Below are positions 28,100 to 37,956 of a stretch of 64,000 nucleotides of DNA, one piece after another (within the stretch, counting starts at the first letter, position 1; each line of letters opens with the position of its first letter). The stretch comes from Paracoccus methylarcula (lineage in GTDB: Bacteria > Pseudomonadota > Alphaproteobacteria > Rhodobacterales > Rhodobacteraceae), in the NCBI RefSeq assembly GCF_003007735.2, contig NZ_PXNQ02000001.1, forward strand, positions 62,001 to 126,000, written 5' to 3'. Below the pieces are notes generated by a model. That model saw only the letters and a list, made by a program, of their open reading frames with translations, was not told where the DNA came from and did not search any database. Made by a program: the position numbers and the translations under genes.

Positions 28100-28980
28100 T
28101 GCGGCAGGGTGCGCTGATCGGACCCATCATCGTGGCAATCGGGTTGGTGATTGCCGCGATTTCCTTTGCCGTGGTCGGGGCGCTGCTGGAAACGGCTGAT
28201 GGCAGCGCCGAGTTGCGGCTGAACCGGAACGAGGCGGAACTGGCCGCGCAGCGCGGCGATATCGAGACATTGCGGGCCGAGTTGCGCGATGCCCAGGTCG
28301 AGATCGACCGGCTGTCCGAGGAACTGGCCTTGCAGGCCGCTCAGCCACGCCATGCCCCGCAGCCGCAGATACCCGATGTGACGATCACCGCGCCGGAAGT
28401 GACCGGCGAGGACGAGATAGAGGATCACGGCGGCACGGCGGCGATGACCGAGGTGATGCGGCTGGCCAAGGCGCGGTTCAATCAGGGAATCACCCAGCCC
28501 GGCAACCGCGTCATGCTGGAGATACTGGGTCATCCGCGCGACAGTTATTCGAACGATTGCCAGTCGGTGACGCAGCCGTATCTGCGCTCGCTTCTGGAAA
28601 CGCGGCAGATCGGGCCGATCCGGGTGACGATGATCAAACCGGCGCTGGACAGTCTGGAAAGTATCCTGGCCGAATTGCAGCAAAGCGAGCCCGATATCCA
28701 TGCCGCGCTTGGCACAGCTGGCGCGATCTGCGCGCGGCTGATCCGGGGTTCGCGCAAGTCGGTCTCGAATCATTCCTGGGGCACGGCGATCGACCTGAAA
28801 CTGGAAGGCAAGCTGGACGGTTTCGGCGATGGCGGCACGCAGTTCGGGCTGCTGCTGCTGGCCGAGCTGTTCAACAAGGAAGGCTGGTATTGGGGCGCCA
28901 CCTATAGCCGCGAAGATTCGATGCATTTCGAGGTCGGCGTCGAGACCATGCGCAAATGGCAGGCCGAGGGGCTGCTTTAG
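28099..28980 (+). CDS. Membrane-anchored M15 (VanY-like) peptidoglycan peptidase, TagX-like
   Basis: The 293-residue protein has an N-terminal transmembrane anchor (LIGPIIVAIGLVIAAISFAV). A coiled coil follows (about residues 40-80, many Glu/Leu/Arg), then a C-terminal M15 fold. The zinc site is visible: SVSNHSWGTAID gives His225 and Asp232, and SMHFEVG gives His276. M15 VanY-like enzymes cut peptidoglycan stem peptides. TagX, an M15-type L,D-endopeptidase of Acinetobacter, is required for T6SS assembly across the wall. The same job is the natural guess here, since the gene sits between pppA and membrane-complex-like genes. An effector role is less likely because of the membrane anchor. ATG 28099 overlaps the pppA stop. 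Confidence 0.82.
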   Translation: MRQGALIGPIIVAIGLVIAAISFAVVGALLETADGSAELRLNRNEAELAAQRGDIETLRAELRDAQVEIDRLSEELALQAAQPRHAPQPQIPDVTITAPEVTGEDEIEDHGGTAAMTEVMRLAKARFNQGITQPGNRVMLEILGHPRDSYSNDCQSVTQPYLRSLLETRQIGPIRVTMIKPALDSLESILAELQQSEPDIHAALGTAGAICARLIRGSRKSVSNHSWGTAIDLKLEGKLDGFGDGGTQFGLLLLAELFNKEGWYWGATYSREDSMHFEVGVETMRKWQAEGLL

Positions 28981-28983
28981 CCC

Positions 28984-31428
28984 ATGCCCGCCGGACGCGC
29001 GCCGCCTTCACCCTTTGATCCCGCCGCTGCGCCGGTCCTGCAGATGATCGACGATCTGGACCTGCGCGCCGGACGCGGGGCCGCGCGGCTGATCGACGAG
29101 GCGAAGGAACTGCTGGACCGGTTCGAGGGCGATGCCCTGCGGGCCGGGGCGCCGAAACAGGCGGTGAAACCGGCGCGTTATGGTCTGGCGGTGCTGCTGG
29201 ATCGCCGGGCACGGACCCTGCCGCAGGTCGATCTGGGTACCTGGTCGGTTCTGGCGCGGCGGCAACTATTTGACGGGCGCGACATGTCGCTGGCACGGAT
29301 CCGCGATTTTCAGCACACCGCTGCCGCGCAGGGCGCAGATTATGCCGATCTGGGCCGGTTCCTGCTCGGGTTGCTCGAACGCGCCGATTCCGACCGTGAT
29401 GCGCATCGGCACCGCAAAAGCGGTGGCTGGGGCCTGAAGGTGGCGGGCTTTGTGCTGCTGCTGCTGCTGGGGCTGGCCGGCTATGCCGGTTTTCTGGAAT
29501 ACCGCTATCATCAGCGCATTAATGCCAATTTCGAGGCCGAGATGCGGGCCATCGGTCTGGATCGCCCGCGCAGCGGTGACGATCTGGTGCGCCGGCTGGA
29601 CGATCTGCGCGCGGCGGTGGATCGGGTCGCGGACGCGGCCGGGCAGGCACCGCTGAAACGCATGATCCGCCTGCCCGTCCTTGACAGCGAGGCACGGGCC
29701 AGGGCGGTCTATGCCAAGGCCGTGCGGAGCTATGTGCCCACCGCCATCGCCGACGGGATCGAACTGACCATCGCGACACAGGGCGACGGGCTGGTGCTGT
29801 ATGATGCACTGAGGGCGTGGTCGGTTCTGACGGGGCAGGATAGTTGGACCCCGGGATACCTGGCGGGCTGGCTGGAAGATAACGGCGCCCGTGTCGGACT
29901 GGCCGGGCTCGAGGCCCATGTCGGCCCGCTGACCGGCCCGGACAAGACCATCGCACCGCGCGATACCGAATTGCGCGATCAGGCCCGGGCCTTCGCCGCC
30001 GAAATTCCCGAGGCCGACCGCGCCTGGCTGGAACTGCTGCGCGCCGATCGGGCGCGCGCCTTGCCGCCATGGCAGCCCGAGGACCGGGTCCCGGGCCTGT
30101 CACAGGTGCTGATGCGCCGGTCGGGCCTGCAGCTGCACACGCCCCTGCCGGGGCTGTTCACGCAGGATGGCTGGAACTATGCGCGCGATTACGGCGTGGG
30201 TGTCGCCGTGCAGAAGGCGCGGGCGATCGCGCCCGTGGTGATCGGCCAGGCTCTGGCGGCTGAAAACCGGACGCCGGATCTGCTGATGGACCGGCTGTTG
30301 GATCAGACCGTCGTGACATGGGATGACTGGCTGGCCGATTTGCGCGTGCGGCCCTTTGCTCAGCGCGAGACCGCGATCGTCGTCTCGGGTGCGCTGGCGC
30401 GGCCCGAGAACCCGCTGACCCGTCTTCTGCACGAGGTCTGGGCGCAGGTCGGCGGTCAGGACCGGCAGCGCAGCCATGAGCAGCAGCTTCGGCTTGCGCG
30501 CGAATTCGGACCGGCGATCCAATATGTCGAACAGGGCCGCATGGCGGAAATCGAGGCGCTGTTTGCCCAGCTGAACGTGGCGCTCGGTGCGGTGGACCTG
30601 GATCAGCGTTACGGCACGGACCGGCTGATGAGCATCGGCGACCGCGCGCGCTCGATCACCGCGCTGCAGGCCGCGCCGCGCATCGTCGTGCAGATCGCCG
30701 AGGATGTGCTGGCGCAATCGGCCTTGCCGCAAAACGCATTGGCCGAGGGCAACGCCCTGACCCGACAATGGCAACAACAGGTCTTTCCGGCCTGCCAACA
30801 GATCGTGCAGGGGCGCTATCCCTTCGCCGAGGGACCGGATACCGACATGGCCGGACTGGCCGGGCTGCTGGGGCCGCAGGGCACGCTGAGCGTTTTCATG
30901 GCCAATAACGCGCTGCCGCTGCTGGAGGCCGATGAAACCCCTTGGCGCTGGAAACCCGAGGCCCGGTTCGAGGGGCTCAGCCCGGAAAGCGCGGCCTTCT
31001 TTGAACGCGCGGCGCAGATATCGCAGGGGCTTTTCGCCCAATCCGGCACGCTGGACAGGCCGCTGACCCTGGCCGCGCTGGCCGAGCGGGGGCAGACGCT
31101 GGTTGCCATCGGTGGCGAGGCCAGGCCCGTGCTGGCGACCGGCGCGCCGGTGCAGCTGTCCTGGCCCGGTCCCGCGCCCGATTCAGGCGTCGAGGTCAGC
31201 TTTCGCGAGGGCTCGGATGCGGGGCGGCTGATCCATCCCGGCCCCTGGGGGCTGTTGCATCTGATGGACACGCTGCGCCTGCGGCTGCGCGATGACGGCG
31301 CGCGGGTGTTGCTGGATATGCGTAGCGATACCGGCCGCGTCTTTCTGGAAATGACATTCGCGGATAAACTGAACCCGGTCTCCGTGCGCGGCGTAATGCA
31401 GGGATTTGATTGCCCGCCAAGTTTATAG
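28984..31428 (+). CDS. TssL/TssM-like hybrid membrane protein lacking the TssM NTPase domain
   Basis: The protein has 814 residues. Residues ~15-135 resemble the cytoplasmic DotU/TssL domain (PARYGLAVLLDRR aligns with the conserved ALLDD core of TssL). One transmembrane helix follows at ~149-171 (LKVAGFVLLLLLGLAGYAGF). The rest resembles the periplasmic half of TssM: PGLFTQDGW near 390 matches PGAFTYDGF in the canonical TssM of this window. FPACQQIVQGRYPF near 602 matches LPFCRSATGGRYPF, and both proteins end F-[DN]-C-P. There is no Walker A or transmembrane hairpin. It follows the M15 peptidase by three bases and precedes vgrG. I infer a second, simplified membrane-complex component. Membership is clear; function is not. 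Confidence 0.75.
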   Translation: MPAGRAPPSPFDPAAAPVLQMIDDLDLRAGRGAARLIDEAKELLDRFEGDALRAGAPKQAVKPARYGLAVLLDRRARTLPQVDLGTWSVLARRQLFDGRDMSLARIRDFQHTAAAQGADYADLGRFLLGLLERADSDRDAHRHRKSGGWGLKVAGFVLLLLLGLAGYAGFLEYRYHQRINANFEAEMRAIGLDRPRSGDDLVRRLDDLRAAVDRVADAAGQAPLKRMIRLPVLDSEARARAVYAKAVRSYVPTAIADGIELTIATQGDGLVLYDALRAWSVLTGQDSWTPGYLAGWLEDNGARVGLAGLEAHVGPLTGPDKTIAPRDTELRDQARAFAAEIPEADRAWLELLRADRARALPPWQPEDRVPGLSQVLMRRSGLQLHTPLPGLFTQDGWNYARDYGVGVAVQKARAIAPVVIGQALAAENRTPDLLMDRLLDQTVVTWDDWLADLRVRPFAQRETAIVVSGALARPENPLTRLLHEVWAQVGGQDRQRSHEQQLRLAREFGPAIQYVEQGRMAEIEALFAQLNVALGAVDLDQRYGTDRLMSIGDRARSITALQAAPRIVVQIAEDVLAQSALPQNALAEGNALTRQWQQQVFPACQQIVQGRYPFAEGPDTDMAGLAGLLGPQGTLSVFMANNALPLLEADETPWRWKPEARFEGLSPESAAFFERAAQISQGLFAQSGTLDRPLTLAALAERGQTLVAIGGEARPVLATGAPVQLSWPGPAPDSGVEVSFREGSDAGRLIHPGPWGLLHLMDTLRLRLRDDGARVLLDMRSDTGRVFLEMTFADKLNPVSVRGVMQGFDCPPSL

Positions 31429-31460
31429 CACGGATATTTCCAGGATTTGCCTTTTCGCGG

Positions 31461-31466
31461 TATAAT
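31461..31466 (+). promoter_or_regulatory. Possible -10 element for vgrG
   Basis: TATAAT occurs in the 94-base gap between the hybrid gene and vgrG. No good -35 is present at standard spacing, so vgrG may simply be read through from pppA. Confidence 0.3.
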
Positions 31467-31522
31467 CAATTGGCGAAGATTTACCGCCCCGATATTCCGC
31501 GACCTTTTTGGAAAGAGCAGCC

Positions 31523-33912
31523 ATGCCCGCCGATCGCTTCGCCTTGCTGAAAACGCCTCTGCCTACAGAGGCCGCGCTGGACACGACGCCGATGGCGGAT
31601 TTCAAGGGGCTGGCTTTCATGGCGCTCAGCGGCCATGATTCGCTGAGCCGCTGCTTTGAATTCGATATCAGCGCGATCAGCGGCACGCCCGACCTCAAGT
31701 CCAACGATCTGCTGGGGCAGGAGGTCGGCCTGAAGCTGACGGCGGATCGTGACAATCCCGATGTGGCGCGCTTTTTCCATGGCATAGTCGACGGGTTCCG
31801 CTTTGCGGGATCGGATGACGAAGGGCACTGGCTTTACCATCTGATCCTGCGGCCGCGGCTTTGGCTGCTGGGCAAGACGACCGATAATCGCATTTTTCAG
31901 GAAATGACGGTGGTCGATATTGTCAGTGAGATCCTGGATCAGCATGGCTGCACCGATTACGAATGGAACCTGCTGTCCAAGCCGCCGCAGCGCGATTACT
32001 GCGTTCAATATGACGAAAGCGACCTGAATTTCGTCCAGCGGCTGCTGGAGCATGAGGGCATATTCTATTTCTTCCGCTTCGAGGACGGCAAGCATGCGCT
32101 GGTTTTGTGCGATGATGTCGACAAGCTGAAACCGGCCGCGCCTTACGGCACGCTGGAATTCAGGGACAGCCGGGCGGATCGGCATACCGGCACTGGGCGG
32201 ATCACCCGGTTCAGCCGGGTGGACAGCATCGTGCCCGGCAGTCACAGCCTGACTGATTACGATTTCGAGAAACCATCCGCCGACCTGACGGCGCGGTCGG
32301 AGAATGCACTGGATCACAGCGAAAGCGGCGGTGCGCGATACAGCTATCCGGGGAATTACATCGAACATGGCCGCGGCGACGATCTGGCCCGGATCCGCAA
32401 CAGGCAGGACCAGTCCCATGCCTGCGTGATTACGGCGCTGTCGACGGCAGCCGGCCCGTCTTCGGGCAATATGTTCAAGCTGACCGGGTTTCCCCGCAGC
32501 GCCGAAAATGACGCCTATGTCATCGAGCGGGCGGTCTATGACATTCGTGGCAGCCGCTATCGCACGCGCGGGCGCGACGTGAGTGACGCGACCAGCCGCG
32601 CGCTGTCGATCGAGGACGACCTGGCGCGGACAGCCGATGGGGGCGGCTTTTCCGCGATCTATACGCTGGTGCCGCAGGGCGGGCGTATCGTCCGTTGCGC
32701 AAGACGCCGAGGCCGGCGATGAAGGGCCCGCAAACCGCTATTGTCGTGGGGCCGGGCGGCGAAGAGATCTATACCGACGAATACAGCCGCGTGAAGGTTC
32801 AGTTCCACTGGGACCGCGCGGGTAAGAAGGACGAAAACACCACCTGTTTCATTCGCGTCAGCAGTGCCTGGGCGGGTTCGGGCTGGGGTTTCATCCAGAT
32901 CCCGCGCATCGGGCAGGAGGTGATCGTCGATTTTCTGGAAGGCGACCCCGATCAGCCGATCATCACCGGCCGTGTCTATAATGCCGAGCAGATGCCCCCT
33001 TACGGCCTGCCCGGCAGCGCCACGCAATCGGGCTGGAAATCGAATTCCAGCCCCGGCGGCGGTGGCTGGAACGAGTTGCGCTTCGAGGACAAGGCCGGCA
33101 GCGAAGAGGTCTATTTCCAGGCCCAGAAAGACCATAACGAACTGGTCAAGAACAACGAATCCCGTCATATCGGCAATGACTTCTCGGAAGAGGTCGTGAA
33201 TGACGCGACGCAATGGGTGGGCCATGACCGCACGGAAGCGGTCGACAACAATAAATCGACCACGGTCGGCGTCGACCGGACCGTCAATATCGGCAATAAC
33301 GACGACGAGACGGTGGGCACGAACCGCGCGTTGAAGGTTGGCGTTGATGAAACCATCGACATCGGCAGCAACTCGACCGAAAATATCGGCTCCAATCACA
33401 GCCAGACCGTTGGCTTGAACCAGACCATCACCGTCAAGGCCGCTCGAACCGATACGGTTGGTGCGGTCGAGACGCGGCTGGTCGGTGCCGCCCAGACAAA
33501 CACCATCGGGGCCGAACGCTCGGTGACGGTGGCGGCGGAACAGCAGCATTTCATCGGCAAGGATGACAGCTGGACCATCGGCGGCAATGAAAGCACCACG
33601 ATCGGCAAGGACCGTTCGCTGGATGTCGGCAAGAACAGCAGCATCACCGTGGGCGAGGCCAGCACGATCTCGGTCGGGAAATCGGCCAGCGAACAGATCG
33701 GGGAAGATCTTGCCATCAGCGCGGGCAAGACCATCGTGATCGAGGCGGCGGATCAGATTGTCCTGAAATGCGGCAAGGCGGCGCTGACGATGAAAAAGGA
33801 CGGCACGGTCACCATGGAAGGCAAGGATATCACGACAAAGGGATCGGGCAAGATCAACGTCAAGGCCGACAGCGAAGTCACCATCAAGGGCAGCAAGATC
33901 AACCAGAACTGA
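31523..33912 (+). CDS. vgrG: T6SS spike protein VgrG (frame break near 32680)
   Basis: The repaired protein has about 796 residues. The first part carries the gp27/gp44-like module ([36 protein letters not shown]). The second carries the gp5 OB-fold ([20 protein letters not shown]) and a long beta-helix of repeating [IV]G-N/D-x-[ST] units up to the stop. The halves are in different frames. One missing base in the G-rich stretch 32677-32684 restores [20 protein letters not shown], the usual VgrG linker. ATG 31523 follows GGAAAGAG. There is no C-terminal extension, so this VgrG is structural and must carry effectors through its tip (the DUF4150 protein). It lies head to tail with the convergent tagF end, seven bases apart. 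Confidence 0.9.
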
Positions 33913-33919
33913 CGGGCCG

Positions 33920-34396
33920 TCAGGCGCCTGCCATCTGCGCGACAAAGGTTGCCGGATCCTGGGGCGCACCGTTTTCGGCCCAAAGCAGCGGCGGGCTTGA
34001 CGCAGTGCCGCCCGCAGGCAATGTCAGATCGGCCAGCAGCGCGATCAGATTGTTTGCGTCCAGATCGCCCTCGACCGCGCGGGTCAGCGCGGGCAGCACC
34101 TGTTCAGCCCATGCATCGACCTGTGCCTGTCCGGTGCCGTTTGACGGGACGACGGCGGCAAGCATGAAGTGGCGCCCGGCAGCGTCGCGGCTTGGCAGGA
34201 TCAGCAGGGCCAGCGCACCCTCGCCATGGGCGATCAGGCCGCGCAATCCGCCTCCGGGCCAGCATTCGGGCCGGCGGGCCATGGGCGACAGAACACGGGT
34301 CAGCCAGCGATCCACGACCGGGCGCGCGCCGGACGGCAGGCCCCGGGCCACGAAATCGCCGCGCACGGGCAGCTTGCCAAAGAAACCCGTTGCCAC
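33920..34396 (-). CDS. tagF: T6SS-associated protein TagF
   Basis: This 158-residue protein begins with the TagF signature GFFGKLPVRGDFVARGLP and continues VDRWLTRVLSPM and LAAVVPSNGTGQ. It matches the TagF/DUF2094 family, which represses T6SS assembly post-translationally, commonly in the PpkA-PppA-FHA pathway. Here it is not fused to PppA, which has its own gene at 27335. The GTG start lies three bases after the tssM stop, so it is the last gene of the main leftward operon. Confidence 0.9.
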   Translation of the reverse strand: MATGFFGKLPVRGDFVARGLPSGARPVVDRWLTRVLSPMARRPECWPGGGLRGLIAHGEGALALLILPSRDAAGRHFMLAAVVPSNGTGQAQVDAWAEQVLPALTRAVEGDLDANNLIALLADLTLPAGGTASSPPLLWAENGAPQDPATFVAQMAGA

Positions 34397-34399
34397 CGT

Positions 34400-37300
34400 T
34401 CAGAACCCGGACGGGCAGTTGAAGCCCGAGAACATGGTCAGATCAAAGGGGTTCTCGACCGAATTGGCGCGCAGGTCGAAGCTGGACGAAAATCCCTGTG
34501 CCGACAGCCGCAGGGCAAAGACATCGGGCTGCGCCGTCTTGGACAGCGCCCCGCCGCGGATCAGGCGCAGGAATGCCCAACTGCCGCTTTCCGAGGTGAT
34601 GACCTCGGCCGCGCCATCGATGGGCGCAAAGCTGAGCGTGATCATGTTGGTCCCGTCACTGCCGGGCCATGTCATCGGCTCGGGCCGGGTGGCGGCGTTG
34701 AAATAGGTCAGCGCCTGCCCGTCCACGTTCAGCGTCACCCGGCTGGCATTGGCCGACAGGTCGGTCGCCTGCAGCGTGAAAGCCATGACCGGACCGGAGC
34801 CGCCAGGGAACAGCGCGTCGCGCATGGACCGGGCGCGCTCGAACGGGGCCAGCAGGCCCGCGTCCAGCCCGAAATCGGCGCGCCATTGCCAGGGCCTGAC
34901 GGTGCTGTCCACATAGGCCGCCAGATTGTCGTTGACGAATGTGTCGATCAGCCCGCCCGGTCCGAACAGGCGCTGGAAATCCTGCGTGTTCACATCGATG
35001 GCCGAACTTTGGTCAAAGGGATAGCGCCCACCTGTCGCGGACCGGCAGAAAGGCAGCACATCGGCCCGCCAGCGCGCGTTCAGCTGGGCGATCACCGCCT
35101 CGCGCGTAACGCTGATCGTATCGCCCGCAATGCCAGCGACCCATTTGTCGATCGGGTCGGGCAGGAGGGCGGCCTCGTTCGCGATTGTGCCGGTCAGTTC
35201 CGGCAGGCCGCCCCGCGCCAGCAGCGCCGATTGCGGATCGGGGCTGGCGGCGACGGTCTGCAATTCGCTCGACAGCGCGGCCAGCGCGGCCACGGCGTCG
35301 TCCAGCAGCGGCGGTTGGCCATCGACCTCTTGCACGGTGCTGCGGATGGTCAAGAAATGATCCGAGACCGGCTGGCCCGGCGGGGGCGGCGGTTCGGCCT
35401 CCGACCCGCCGGCGCCGGTCTTTCTGGCGATCTTGGTGCCGGCTTTCACCAGCTTGCCAAGCTTGCCCAGTTTCGATGCCGCCTTCGTTCCGCCCTTTTG
35501 CAGCGCGGCGTTGTCGCCGCCGCCTTCTTCCTCTGTGGGGCGGGCGAGATCGGTTTCCGCCACCACCGATTCCAGCAGCCGTTTCAGCGCGCTGTCGGCC
35601 GAGGACAGGTCTTTCAGGTTGCGCTGCGCCTCGGCCAGATCGGTGATCGGGGTCAGGCGGATATCTCGCAGGAATCCATCCCATTGCGCGATGAAATCAT
35701 CGTAATAGAGCTTGAGGATATCGGCCTCCAGGGTCTCTTCCGAGGCTTCGGCGTTTTCGTTGCAGCCCCCGGCAAAGACGGCGCGATCCAGTGCCGCCTG
35801 CGCCGCAACCTCGGGGATCAGGGGCAGTACGGAGTTGTGGAACCCGTCATAGGTGAAGGCACCGGGCAATCCGACGCGCAGCGATTTTTCCGACAACCGG
35901 GTCAGGACGCGGGCGCCGTTCGGCCCGGTATTTTCGGCGGGCACCCAATCCGGCAGGCCCGCCACCAACGGATCCGAGCGCAGGCTGCGATAGGCCCGGA
36001 CCGCCAGGGGAATGGTGCAGATGCTTTGCAGCGCGGCCGAGATCAGTTGCGGATCGGGTGCGATCTTGTTTTCCTCGGACCGCATCCGGTCCAGCGCGGC
36101 AAGCTGATGATCCAGGCTTTCCTCGGTCGGGAAAGGGTCGATAGGGGCATATTCCGGCAGTGCGCCTTGCCACCAGGCGCCCAGGAAATCGGCGTCATAG
36201 GGTGCCTGCCCAGTCAGCATCTGATAGGCTTTCAGCGCGTCCAGCAGGAATTCCGGGTCACGGCTGTGGCGCCACATGGTCGCCTCGGTCATCGCCACCA
36301 TGCGGGGCTCGAGGATATTCCTCAGCGTCCGGTCATAGGCGATGCGATGCACCTGCTCCAGTTCCGGCGCGGCACCGGGGCCTGCCAAGGTTAGCGGGCC
36401 CCCGGGGGTGGGTGTTGCCGCCAGCGCGGTGGAATTCGCGGCATCCAGCGCCAGGTTCAGGTCCAGGGGATCGGTCGGGGCCTCGCGCGCGGCGACATTG
36501 GCCAGCCGTGCAGTCAGATCGGCAAGCTGGCGTTCCTGATCGTCAAGCGCGCCGTTCCATCGCAGATAGGAAAACAGGAACAAGGTACCCAGCAGCACGA
36601 CCGCAATCGCCGACGCGGCCAGCGAGCCGCGCCAGATCCAGCGGCGGCGTTCCTCGGCCCGGGGATCGAACGTGCCAAGACCGGCTTCGGGGAAGATGAG
36701 GTCGGTCAGCAGGTTGCGCAGGAAGAAGCTGCGCTTGTCGCCATGGCGGCGCTGTTCGGGCTGTGGCGCGGAGAGGCCAAGTGACCCGGCAATGCCGCCC
36801 AGCATCTGATCGATGGGGGAGCCTTCCTGCGTGGCCGATGTGAAATAGACCCCGCGCAGCCATGGGCTTTCTTCGTAACGGCTTTCGCCGAACGCCGCCT
36901 CGACCAGTACTTTCAGCGGGCCGGTCAGCCGGTCCAGTTGCGAGGGGAAGCGGAACACCAGCGCGCGTTCGGACAGCGGCAGATCGTCATTGATGCGGTC
37001 GATCAGGCGGTTTTCCAGCGATTCCTGCAAGACCTTCATTTCGCGTTCGACCGTCAGCCCGTCGACACGGTCGGCGGTGCCCAGGGTCGCGCCCCAGACC
37101 TGTTCGCGCTCGCGCGTGTTCAGATCGCCGAAAAACGCCTCGAATCCGGGGATCAGGTCGGATTTCGTGATCATCAGATAAACCGGCAGCTTCAGCCCGG
37201 TCTGTTCGCGCAGCTCGGCCAGCCGTTTCCTGATCTCGCGCCCGTAATCGCGGATCGTGGCGTCATCGGCGGTCAGTTCCTGCACCGACAGGGTCAGGAT

Positions 37301-37953
37301 CACGCCGTTCACGCCCGCCGCCCGCGATGCTTGACCAGCAGATCCATGAAGCCCTTCCACTCGGCCGCGTCGGCCTCGGGGTCGGATTGCTGCTCGACAT
37401 AGCGTCCGGCGGTGTCGATCAGCACGGCGTCCTCGGTAAAGAACCAATCGCAATTGCGCGTGCCGCCGACGCCTTTCAGATCGTCGGACAGGTCGATGGG
37501 GAAATGCAGGCCCGACTGGCGCAGCGCCGTGGTCTTGCCGGTGCCGGGCGGGCCGATGATGACATACCAGGGCATGTCGCGCAGGAATTTGCGGCTGCCC
37601 AGTTTCGAGCGTTTCATCTGTTCCAGAACACCCTGGAACTTGCTTTGCACCTCGGCCAGGTTCTCGTCGCCCGGACCGCGCTCGATCTCGGGCGGGGGGG
37701 CGGCCAGTTCCTGCACGAAGACGCGGTTGGCCCTGGCCGCGCGCATCTGGCGGATCAGCATCGATAGCAGCCACAGGATGATGATGATCCCGATCACGAT
37801 GATCCGCGTCAGGTCCGATGCCAGCGGCTGGCTGTTGCCGAACGAGATCAGCGGACCGTAAAACCAGATCAGCGCACACAGGATGGCAACCCCGATCAGC
37901 GTCCACAGGAAGCGCGAGAAGAGGAAGCCGAAGATCTTCTTGAGCACCGTCAT
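34400..37953 (-). CDS. tssM: T6SS inner-membrane protein TssM (IcmF) (frame break near 37318)
   Basis: The repaired length is about 1183 residues. The N terminus has two membrane helices (LWTLIGVAILCALIWFYG, IIVIGIIIILWLLSML) and a cytoplasmic NTPase domain with Walker A IGPPGTGKTT and LIDTAGRY. A third helix is near residue 440 (AIAVVLLGTLFLFSYL). The large periplasmic domain carries PGAFTYDGF and the TssM C-terminal region, ending FNCPSGF. The frame changes between KHRG and AGVNGVILT. One missing base in the GC-rich 37311-37324 stretch explains it. TssM spans the envelope with TssL and TssJ. It is translated from ATG 37953, three bases after tssL. Confidence 0.93.
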
Positions 37954-37956
37954 CGC

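Noticed and set aside
31523..33912. Two separate genes: a VgrG-like N-terminal protein and a gp5-like protein
   Set aside because: The pieces abut exactly where VgrG domains normally join, and a one-base repair gives the standard linker. A split VgrG is less likely than a sequence error.
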